From NCBI RefSeq assembly GCF_041428715.1, contig NZ_CP155572.1: 64,000 nucleotides of DNA; one strand, 5' to 3'. This DNA comes from Sporomusa malonica (GTDB taxonomy: Bacteria > Bacillota > Negativicutes > Sporomusales > Sporomusaceae). The notes beneath the pieces are model-generated. The model ran no database searches. It was not told where the DNA came from and was given only the letters and a program-made list of their open reading frames with translations. The translations under genes and the position numbers were made by a program. This document shows, piece by piece, positions 24,180-31,782 of this stretch (the first letter of the stretch is position 1; each line of letters starts with the position of its first letter).

Positions 24180-25847
24180 TTATTGTTGTATTTTAGAAGG
24201 TTGTTGTTGTGGAAGATTATCCACTTTGCTAGCTTTATTACTGTTCTTAAGTTGGGTCCGGTATTGATTGGGTGTAACCCCAACTTCCTGGCGAAATACC
24301 CGGCAGAAATAGCTGGCATCCTGGTAACCGGCCTCGCTTGCTACACGAACAACCGTCTGCTCCGGGTTTTGCAGCAGTTTCTTTGCTTTATCAATCCTTA
24401 CTTTTGTCAAAAAGTCGACAAAATTGCAGCCCTTTTCTGCCTTAAAAATCCGGCTGAAATAATAGGGGCTCAGATGAACTGTCTGCGCAACCTCATCTAA
24501 GGATATACTTTTATGGAAATTTTCAACGATATATGCACAAGCTTTGTTAATCAATCTCACATTCATACTTGTGCGGTGTTCCAGCATATTATCCATAAAT
24601 TGGTCCAAAGCATCCAAAATCCAGCGGCGTACTTCTTCCCGGTCAGCGCAGCCCATTAAGTGATTAATGCAGTTAAAATTTAGCAGCGTCAGCTGCTCAA
24701 GATTGGCTCCGCCCTCCACAGCAGCTCTTGATAACACAATTAAGAGCTCTAATACACAGGCTTTTACTGTTTCAATACTGGCCTTGGCCGAAAAAATCTC
24801 GTGTAAAAGCTGACGCAAGGCTTCTTTCGCCTGCTGCCGCTCACCGCAGCGAACTTTATCAAGCAGACTCCGCTCATAATTGAAGGGGTACCGAAATGAT
24901 ACCGCGCTGAGGTGAGGAAGATCATCAATGTGGATAATCTGATTATCTCCCATATAAAATTTTTGCTGTTCGGCGCTTACTGCCTCAAGATATGACTTAT
25001 GGATTTGCAGCGGATCACTATAGTAGCGGCCAATTCCGATCGTCAGGCTAACTCCAAGCTCTGTTATGCCGTCTCTAATCTTCTGGGCCGTCTCTCTTAC
25101 CTGGTGTTCAACCTGCTCTGGCTTAACCTCACCCTCATAACCCATCAAAATAATAATCTCGTCACCGCCAAAAGGGATAACCAGAATCTCTTTGCCAACA
25201 ATTTTACAAACCTGCTGGTATACGCGCTGTTTGACTACCTGCCGTTCCAATTCTGAAGCACTACAGGTGATTTGCCTAAAATTATCAATATTAGCAACCA
25301 ATATTGCGCCAGAATCGGCTGTAATACCAAGAAAAGCCGCTCGCTCACGGAAATTGGCTAAGTCCGTTACCTTGCCTGATACAAGGTCGTGGATAAAGGA
25401 GTTTTTGATAAACGGCATGGCCTCATCCAGGTTCTTCCTGAGCTCAGCTTCTTGCTGTTCTTTGCGTTTTCGCTGTCCGATTTTCTCGGTAACCGCATGT
25501 AATGTCTCCAATAAATCTTTAGGTCGCAGCGGCTTTAACAAATATTCCACAGCTCCGATCGAAAGGGCTTCTTTCGCATAGCTGAATTCATCAAAAGCAG
25601 TAAGCATAACAATAGTCGTATCTGGCAGTTCTGACCGTATCGTGCGGGCTGCCTCCAAACCACTCATTTCCGGCATCCGAATATCCATGAGAACAATATC
25701 CGGTTTTTCTGCAGCAGCTACCATTATAGCGCTTTTGCCATCTCCAGTTTCTAAGATCACCTGTATATCCGGGCAGTTTTTTTCAATGATAAATCTGAGC
25801 GCCTGGCGTTCAAGTTGTTCATCATCGGCAATCATGAGTGTATACAT
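24180..25847 (-). CDS. AraC-type response regulator (REC + AraC helix-turn-helix)
   Basis: 555 residues from the ATG at 25847 (AAAGGAGAGG upstream). Residues 1-120 are a receiver: LMIADDEQLERQALRF, PDIVLMDIRMPEMSG with the phospho-acceptor Asp, and YLLKPLRPKDLL with the conserved lysine. The middle part is of the YesN-type, long and poorly conserved. The C-terminal 100 residues are an AraC pair of HTHs: ISLDEVAQTVHLSPYYFSRIFK and VASEAGYQDASYFCRVFRQ. It pairs with the kinase upstream and is the likely activator of the pdu operon. Confidence 0.92.
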   Translation of the reverse strand: MYTLMIADDEQLERQALRFIIEKNCPDIQVILETGDGKSAIMVAAAEKPDIVLMDIRMPEMSGLEAARTIRSELPDTTIVMLTAFDEFSYAKEALSIGAVEYLLKPLRPKDLLETLHAVTEKIGQRKRKEQQEAELRKNLDEAMPFIKNSFIHDLVSGKVTDLANFRERAAFLGITADSGAILVANIDNFRQITCSASELERQVVKQRVYQQVCKIVGKEILVIPFGGDEIIILMGYEGEVKPEQVEHQVRETAQKIRDGITELGVSLTIGIGRYYSDPLQIHKSYLEAVSAEQQKFYMGDNQIIHIDDLPHLSAVSFRYPFNYERSLLDKVRCGERQQAKEALRQLLHEIFSAKASIETVKACVLELLIVLSRAAVEGGANLEQLTLLNFNCINHLMGCADREEVRRWILDALDQFMDNMLEHRTSMNVRLINKACAYIVENFHKSISLDEVAQTVHLSPYYFSRIFKAEKGCNFVDFLTKVRIDKAKKLLQNPEQTVVRVASEAGYQDASYFCRVFRQEVGVTPNQYRTQLKNSNKASKVDNLPQQQPSKIQQ

Positions 25848-25874
25848 ACATACCTCTCCTTTTATGTTCTGCAA

Positions 25875-27089
25875 TTAGGAGCAGGTGGGCAAGTGTATAA
25901 ATATATCAGTACCCTCGCCTACTTTGCTTTCTATACTTAAACCAAACTGATCGCCGAAATAATGCTGAATACGCTTGTGTACGTTGATTACTCCGAGTCC
26001 GGTCGTATGGCCTTTTCTGGCCCGTTTTTCCACTTTGAAAATGGTACTAATCCGCTCTGGTGAAATACCGACCCCAGTATCTGACACAACAATGACTACC
26101 TTATCGCTTTCGGTGTGTCCGCTAATCCGAATCGACCCGCCATCTCGTTTCGGTTCAAGACCGTGTATGATGGCATTCTCGACTAATGGTTGCAAACTCA
26201 AGGCGGGAACCGATGTTTTCAGCATGGTAGAGTCGATATCGATAAATGCCTGGATCCGGTCACCAAAGCGCACCTTTTGAATAGTTAAATAGTCATCAAT
26301 TGATTTAATTTCTTCTTCGAGTGTGCGCATTTCCTCAATATCCCGCAAATTAGTACGCAACAGATCTGCGAGAGCATGAACAACTTCTTGTGTCCGCTCC
26401 GCTCCCTCCAATAAAGACAGGCGGGCAATGGTATTTAGTGTATTGAAGAGAAAGTGCGGGTTAATCTGTGATTGAAGGGCTTTCATTTCAGCGGCGCGTA
26501 GCAAGTTCTCCAGCTCAGCTTTTGCTTTGAGCTCTTCCATCAACTTTCTCTGGACGATATTGGTAACTCCCATTTCCACAATATAGTTTGCCATGATATG
26601 CAGCAAATCAGCAGCCGCTTTAAGCCGGTTTTCCGGTGTAACCTCAACTGCATCAAACAATTCTGATAAGATTTTATCATTCATCCCCATATGAGATAAA
26701 CGTTTAAATATTTCATGTTTGGTATTAAAATCTTTTTGTGGCAGTACAACTTGGCCAGCTAACAAAGCGCCTACATATTCATTTTGCACAATAATTGGGG
26801 CAGCAAAATCGGTTAACCCGCTATGGCAATGGTAGACAAACGGGCGCTGCCATTCCATAGCCTTCCGCCCGCCCCGGTCGTCACAAGCCATACATCGTGC
26901 CAACCCTTCGGGAAAAGAACGAACATAGCTGCAAAAATCGGTAAATTTGCTCGGTTTGGTTACAGGCTTGCCGTCAGCATCAACAACAACGGCCGCTATT
27001 CCAGTAGTTTCCGAAAATTTATCCTGGATCTCTTGCAATATCTGAGTATTGACTATTTCAGCCAAAGCAAACCTGTTGTAGTTATGCAC
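25875..27089 (-). CDS. PocR-domain LytS/YehU-type sensor histidine kinase
   Basis: 404 residues from the GTG at 27089 (GGGGGAAG upstream). Residues 10-170 are a PocR ligand-binding domain: KFSETTGIAAVVVDADGKP, FCSYVRSFPEG, RCMACDDRGG and YHCHSGLTDFAAPI. Then comes a His_kinase region SQINPHFLFNTLNTIARLS with the phospho-histidine and a HATPase with VVSDTGVGI. There is no membrane segment, so it senses a cytoplasmic metabolite, presumably propanediol or an intermediate. It replaces the one-component PocR of enteric bacteria. Confidence 0.9.
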   Translation of the reverse strand: MHNYNRFALAEIVNTQILQEIQDKFSETTGIAAVVVDADGKPVTKPSKFTDFCSYVRSFPEGLARCMACDDRGGRKAMEWQRPFVYHCHSGLTDFAAPIIVQNEYVGALLAGQVVLPQKDFNTKHEIFKRLSHMGMNDKILSELFDAVEVTPENRLKAAADLLHIMANYIVEMGVTNIVQRKLMEELKAKAELENLLRAAEMKALQSQINPHFLFNTLNTIARLSLLEGAERTQEVVHALADLLRTNLRDIEEMRTLEEEIKSIDDYLTIQKVRFGDRIQAFIDIDSTMLKTSVPALSLQPLVENAIIHGLEPKRDGGSIRISGHTESDKVVIVVSDTGVGISPERISTIFKVEKRARKGHTTGLGVINVHKRIQHYFGDQFGLSIESKVGEGTDIFIHLPTCS

Positions 27090-27181
27090 AAAAACTTCCC
27101 CCTGCTTCAACTTAGAACATGTTTAAAGGGGATAATTTTGCTACAATGACCGTCAATTCCTGCTTACCAGCAAAAATAACG

Positions 27182-28216
27182 CTAAATCGCGGCCAGTTGC
27201 GGCAACTCCGAATTACTTGGTTCAATATCAGAGCGTCTTGCCATATTGTAGATAGTGTAAGTCATCGTTTTTAGCATTGTTATCATCAATATTGCCCCCG
27301 TACCTTCTCCTAAAGCCAGATTGGCTCTAATCGGCACATCGTCAGCCAAAATATTTCCGAGGAGCATAGCGTAAGCCATACCCGGTTCTTTGGACATATG
27401 TGAAGGCAAGGCATAGTGTTCCACTTCTTTATTAATTCTAGCAGCGCAAGCAAATGCAACTGCTGTTATAAAGCCATCAATAACAAAAGGTGTTTTGAGC
27501 TGTGCGCACTCAATCATACCCGCGCATATTGCAACAATATCCAGTCCACCAACACAGCGTAGAATGTCCTCAATACTTTTGAAAGTCTCTCTATGGTGCT
27601 CAACACCTTTAGCAACAACAACACATTTCCTTTTCACAAGGTCGCTATTCTGAAAACTAGCTCCGTACCCTACGACAAACTCAGGCAAAATTCCAGTCAT
27701 CGCATGTAAAACTGCCGATGAGGTTGTCGTATTACCTATTCCCATTTCACCGAAAGACATCAGGTTGGCCCCCTGCGTGTCAATGGCATAACTGACCATT
27801 TCTCGCCCAACTTTCCAGGCTTGGTCAAATTCGACTTGGCTCATAGCTTCTTCCTTCATGAAATTCTTAGTGCCATAAGCAACCTTGCGGTTTATTCCTG
27901 CAGTGTTTTTATTATTGATGCCAATATCAATAACCGAGAAAGGAACATTGTTAAAGTTACAGAAACAGCCTATCGCCGCACGTCCGTCCACCATATTTCG
28001 CGCTTGGAGGTAAGTTATTTCCGGCGAATCCGCTGCAACGCCTTCTTCAACAATACCGTTATCGGCGGCAAAAATTAAATGATAGGGTTTCACTTCAGGA
28101 TGCATGGTCCCCCACGCCAATAGCATCTTTTTCAAAATCGTCTCTAATAAACCTAAACTATTGGCCGGTTTTGCTGCATCATTAATCAGACTCTCAACGG
28201 CTGTCCGATAATCCAT
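27182..28216 (-). CDS. cobT: nicotinate-nucleotide--dimethylbenzimidazole phosphoribosyltransferase (CobT family)
   Basis: 344 residues. FAADNGIVEEGVAADSPEIT, FGEMGIGNTTTSSAVLHAMTG and LALGEGTGAILMITML, with the catalytic glutamate near residue 310, are CobT blocks. It makes the alpha-ribazole phosphate (or a phenolic analogue) for the lower cobamide ligand. Sporomusa ovata uses a pair of CobT homologues, ArsA and ArsB, for phenolic bases; only one copy is present here. It is controlled by a cobalamin riboswitch and stands before the pdu regulators. Confidence 0.92.
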   Translation of the reverse strand: MDYRTAVESLINDAAKPANSLGLLETILKKMLLAWGTMHPEVKPYHLIFAADNGIVEEGVAADSPEITYLQARNMVDGRAAIGCFCNFNNVPFSVIDIGINNKNTAGINRKVAYGTKNFMKEEAMSQVEFDQAWKVGREMVSYAIDTQGANLMSFGEMGIGNTTTSSAVLHAMTGILPEFVVGYGASFQNSDLVKRKCVVVAKGVEHHRETFKSIEDILRCVGGLDIVAICAGMIECAQLKTPFVIDGFITAVAFACAARINKEVEHYALPSHMSKEPGMAYAMLLGNILADDVPIRANLALGEGTGAILMITMLKTMTYTIYNMARRSDIEPSNSELPQLAAI

Positions 28217-28249
28217 TTCTACTCCCCCTATTTTAAAATTTTGCGCCCA

Positions 28250-28283
28250 AATAAAAACCCCTAGCCCAAAAGGGCTAGGGTTC
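28250..28283 (-). terminator. riboswitch-linked terminator upstream of cobT
   Basis: On the minus strand, AACCCTAGCCC-TTTT-GGGCTAGGGGTT is followed by TTTAT. It lies between the cobalamin aptamer and the cobT start, as expected for a transcription-terminating riboswitch. Confidence 0.85.
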
Positions 28284-28332
28284 TATTTTCATAAAATCCT
28301 GTCCTTCTGGTACTACCCCTGGCGCGGAGGTA

Positions 28333-28528
28333 AATAACAGCCATAACAGGCAGGTCTCCTGGCTTACGGTTCCTCGGAACACCCTCGCCTTCCCGGATAG
28401 CCGGTGGCATAATAGAGATGTTCCTCCCCGATTACAGTGGCGCGACCGCGTCGTTTAAGGATTCTTTTTTGAATCCTTCCGAGCTTCCCTATTCTCCCCT
28501 CTATAGCGAGAGGCACCTGTATGGTGGA
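28333..28528 (-). promoter_or_regulatory. cobalamin riboswitch
   Basis: The minus strand contains the B12 box AGCCAGGAGACCTGCC (28347-28363) and, upstream of it, GCCACTGTAATCGGGGAGG, the conserved core of AdoCbl aptamers. A hairpin with AAGGATTC/GAATCCTT arms is the peripheral P-stem. About 195 nt in total, normal size. Binding of cobamide should form the downstream terminator and shut off cobT. The adjacent 28529-28694 stretch should hold the promoter and no gene. Confidence 0.92.
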
Positions 28529-28694
28529 GTTATTAATTTTTTTCTTATGTTGTAGCACATTCTACAAACAAAAGTATTTTCCTTCTAGTCTATGCAGTGT
28601 TCGCAAGATGTTAAAGTATTTTGTCAAAAAAATACTATCTCAAGAAACTTATGTAACACACATCGAGGTTTGTACTAAACTGCTATGCAGTAAA

Positions 28695-29378
28695 TTACCC
28701 TTCTGCCCCCGAATCCGGCGGATCGGTTTGAGCGGCCCGCATGTTTTTATGCCAGTAGCCAAGTACCACCGTGACTACCGTTATCACCGCAGGCAACAGC
28801 CATTCGGGCGTATACTCTAAAATATAAATGCCAATTGCCGGATCTTTGTTGATCATAACCCCGGCCGTCCAAGCGATCAGTGCTGCCCCGGCATAAACGA
28901 TAATGGGAAACCGGTCCATAAGTATCACCAGAATCTTGCTGCCGAAGATAATGAGCGGTATGCTAAGTCCCAGCCCGAGGGCTAAAAGCAAATAATCGCC
29001 CTCAGCGATAGCCGCGATAGCCAGCGTATTGTCCAGACTCATCACAATATCGGCGATAATTATCGTCTTTATCGCGGTCCACAGCGAATCGGAAGCATCA
29101 ATGTTTTCGCAATGATCGTCCTCCACCAGCAGCTTCACCCCGATCCAGACAAGCAAAAGACCGCCGATAAACTGCAGATACGGAATCTTAAGCAATACTA
29201 CCGCCGCGATCGTCAGTATGACCCGCAACCCTATCGCCCCGGCACTCCCCCACAAGATGGCCATCTTCTGCTGCTTGGGCGGCAGACAACGGCTGGCCAT
29301 GGCGATGACCACCGCATTGTCGCCACTCAAAACAATGTTCACCATCATGATTTTAGACAGTGCGATCAAGAATTCCAT
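28695..29378 (-). CDS. TerC-family integral membrane protein
   Basis: 227 residues, seven predicted spans. The start VNIVLSGDNAVVIAMASR and the repeat DIVMSLDNTLAIAAIAEGD are the paired acidic motifs of the TerC (YjbE/YceF-type) family; some members export manganese. The C-terminal cytoplasmic tail is short and charged (RAAQTDPPDSGAEG). It lies alone between the cobT riboswitch and a BCCT transporter. Which substrate it serves is not clear from the sequence. Confidence 0.88.
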   Translation of the reverse strand: MEFLIALSKIMMVNIVLSGDNAVVIAMASRCLPPKQQKMAILWGSAGAIGLRVILTIAAVVLLKIPYLQFIGGLLLVWIGVKLLVEDDHCENIDASDSLWTAIKTIIIADIVMSLDNTLAIAAIAEGDYLLLALGLGLSIPLIIFGSKILVILMDRFPIIVYAGAALIAWTAGVMINKDPAIGIYILEYTPEWLLPAVITVVTVVLGYWHKNMRAAQTDPPDSGAEG

Positions 29379-29472
29379 TTTCAGCTACTCCTTTTACTAT
29401 AATCATAGAGAGGAGCTGCCTCGCATAGGTTTAAATTACTTATTTTGAGACAGCCCCTTTATTTTTTATATT

Positions 29473-31092
29473 TTACAGAGAAACCGTCTTTGGATCAGGA
29501 ACAGGAACTTGCTGGGGAGTTTCAAGCTTACAATACTCCTCGCCGTCCTGAAGCATTTTCGGTATTGTATAGCACACGAAGAGCAGAACAATAGTGAAAG
29601 CTAATGCTCCCACAATAGACGCAGCCTGCAATGCCATTAAACCACCAGCGGTCATCAAAACGCCTGCCGCAACCGCCATGGTAGCACCCCAGAAAACCTT
29701 TAAGCTGGTTTTTGGTTCAGCGCCGCCGCCGCTGGACAGAATGCCCAGTACGATCGTAGCAGAGTCAGCTGATACCACAAAGAAGGTGAAGGAAACAAAC
29801 AGTAGAACCGGCGCCAGAAGAGCCGCTCCAGGGAACTGATCAAACAAAATGTAAATAGCACTTGACACGTCTTTTTGCACTGCATTCCAGATGATACCTT
29901 TGGTAGCTGCAGATAGTTCAAAGTTTAAGGCAGTTGTTCCAAAAATATTCATGAAGATCATACTAAACAGCGAAGGAGCAATTAATGAGGCCAGCACAAA
30001 TTCCTTGATTGTCCGGCCTTTGGAAATCTTGGCGAAAAACAAGCCGACAAAAGGTGCCCAGGAAATCCACCATGCCCAGTAATAAATGGTCCAGCCGCCG
30101 AGCCAGCCACTTTTTTCTACCGGATCCATCCATAAGCTCATTTTCACTATGTTTTGGAGATAAAGCCCGGTGCCGTTGACAAAGTTGTCTAAAATATAAG
30201 TAGTCGGTCCGGCAAGGAACAAGTAAAGCATGATACCGAGACACGCAATCATGCTGATGTTCGAACCGACCTTAATCCCCTTTTCAATAGGCAGACAAGC
30301 AGATGCCAGATAGACAAGACAACATACGAGCAGAACCACAACATTTAACCCCAGCGTTATGGGAACACCATAGTTGAAATTAATCCCGGAAGTCAGCTGC
30401 ATAACGCCCAAACCAATCGTGGTACATTGACCGAAGAATACTGCGACCAATGTAACAATATCAATTATCTTGCCGATCGGTCCATATATTTTGTCTCCCA
30501 GTATAGGATAGAAACAGGTACTTATCAAGGCGGGGAGTCCTTTTTTATACATTAAAATACCTATGGCAATACCAATTACCACAAATACCGCCCAGGCATT
30601 CAACGCCCAGTGCAGGAAGGAAATAGCCATTGACCATTCCGCTGCCTGTGCGCTACCAGGAGCGCCAGCATAAGAAGGACCTTTCATATAGTGGTAAAGA
30701 GGTTCTGCCACAGACCAGAAAATTAAACCTACGCCCATTCCACAGCCAAACAGCATGGAAAACCAAGAGAAATCCGAATATTCCGGGACATCATCATCTT
30801 TGCCCAGTTTTATGTGGCCAAATTTGCCGTAAGCCATATAGAAACACCAGACTAAAATAAAGAATACGCCGCCCATGTACAGCCAGCCTGTATAAGTTAT
30901 CGTCCATTTGAGTGCTGCGCCGGCCACTGCGCCAAGGCCTTTGTTGTCAACTAATCCCCATATGGTAAACGCAGTTAATAAAACTGCAGATAGAATGAAT
31001 ACGACTGGGTCAACTTTACCAAACAATCCCCAATCCTTTGTGTATTCACAAATGTCTTTGTGTTTAAAGCCTTCTTGTTTCGGTGTAGCCAT
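29473..31092 (-). CDS. BCCT-family betaine/carnitine/choline transporter
   Basis: 539 residues from the ATG at 31092 (AAAGGAG eight bases upstream), twelve predicted spans. GMGVGLIFWSVAEPLYHY and WTIYYWAWWISWAPFVGLF are the signature substrate-box and tryptophan-rich helix of the betaine-choline-carnitine transporters. SADSATIVLGIL is the conserved helix 10 motif. It sits next to the betaine/sarcosine reductase and MttB genes, so it likely imports glycine betaine or another quaternary amine as a substrate rather than only as an osmolyte. Not obviously in the grd transcript. Confidence 0.92.
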   Translation of the reverse strand: MATPKQEGFKHKDICEYTKDWGLFGKVDPVVFILSAVLLTAFTIWGLVDNKGLGAVAGAALKWTITYTGWLYMGGVFFILVWCFYMAYGKFGHIKLGKDDDVPEYSDFSWFSMLFGCGMGVGLIFWSVAEPLYHYMKGPSYAGAPGSAQAAEWSMAISFLHWALNAWAVFVVIGIAIGILMYKKGLPALISTCFYPILGDKIYGPIGKIIDIVTLVAVFFGQCTTIGLGVMQLTSGINFNYGVPITLGLNVVVLLVCCLVYLASACLPIEKGIKVGSNISMIACLGIMLYLFLAGPTTYILDNFVNGTGLYLQNIVKMSLWMDPVEKSGWLGGWTIYYWAWWISWAPFVGLFFAKISKGRTIKEFVLASLIAPSLFSMIFMNIFGTTALNFELSAATKGIIWNAVQKDVSSAIYILFDQFPGAALLAPVLLFVSFTFFVVSADSATIVLGILSSGGGAEPKTSLKVFWGATMAVAAGVLMTAGGLMALQAASIVGALAFTIVLLFVCYTIPKMLQDGEEYCKLETPQQVPVPDPKTVSL

Positions 31093-31365
31093 CAAGAAAA
31101 TCTCCTTTCAATTCTAGGAATTTCTTAGACAGTACCTATAACAAATTCCCTTATTAAAAAAATGGGAGTATATAAAAGGGTATTTGCCCACGCACCCACC
31201 AAAGCTAAGTCCATGGTAAGCCCGCGTATTCGATCAGCAGTTAGTATCGTGCTTTTAGAGATTTACAACGAGTAAAATTTAGCATTGTAAAATAATATTT
31301 TTTTTTGTATAATCATAACACCAAATAAAAATATAAAATCTATAAATTGTAAATATTTTTTCTAT

Positions 31366-31524
31366 CTCCCGCGGTGGTTTTTCACCTCCCTTGCAGAATC
31401 TCGGCCAATGACAAGGAGTTGCCCCACTGCCAAGAAAGGGTAATTTCATTTCATCACTGCCGGATTTTGGGCCGATTCCGTTTCCACTTCTTATGAGAAA
31501 ACAGGGGTGGGACGGAATCACTTT
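31366..31524 (-). ncRNA. candidate structured RNA upstream of the BCCT gene, class unknown
   Basis: The DNA has nested complementarities: GATTCCGT with CCAC (31474-31487) pairs with GTGG and ACGGAATC (31507-31519), TCGGCC (31401) pairs with GGCCGA (31470), and GGTG with CACC (31373-31386). The GC content is higher than around it. Read on the minus strand it would be a leader for the transporter at 31092. I do not recognise a known riboswitch class; it is not a B12, SAM, glycine or c-di-AMP type on the motifs I know. Orientation is a guess. Confidence 0.3.
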
Positions 31525-31589
31525 TGATACTATACTTGCTGAGCGCTTTCCAACTAAGGTATAATCAAATTAATACTATGAATATTAAC

Positions 31590-31626
31590 AAAAGTACCTA
31601 GTGTTTTTCATAGGTACTTTTTTAAT
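31590..31626. terminator. bidirectional terminator-like hairpin in the BCCT/hydantoinase gap
   Basis: AAAGTACCTA and TAGGTACTTT arms with a 10-base loop and T-runs on both strands. It can end the long grd-mtt operon coming from the right. Confidence 0.8.
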
Positions 31627-31732
31627 TCATCCACCACAAACGAACTATTCCTTATTTTCCATTTATTACACTGAGCTTTATTTGTAGATAGAATATTCAG
31701 ATAAAAACCTACATAAAGGGAGGAATTGCTGC

Positions 31733-31763
31733 GGCTCAAAGCTTTGCGCCTTGAGCCTTTTTT
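31733..31763 (+). terminator. plus-strand terminator hairpin
   Basis: GGCTCAA and TTGAGCC flank an 11-base loop, followed by TTTTTT on the plus strand only. A plus-strand transcript starting near a TTGCTG-N18-TATAAT box (31536-31565) could end here; no open frame of note lies between. With the structured element, this describes the 690-bp gap 31093-31782. Confidence 0.5.
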
Positions 31764-31782
31764 GTGTTTCCGGCAGCAAGAC

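Noticed and set aside
31366..31400. Resemblance of ACCACCGCGGGAG to a T-box antiterminator
   Set aside because: The conserved GGGTGGNACCGCGG order is not met, and no specifier stem or aminoacyl-related target gene is nearby.
31279..31521. 80-codon minus-strand frame across the structured RNA candidate
   Set aside because: No ribosome site, no recognisable domain, and the DNA shows strong self-complementarity instead of coding character.
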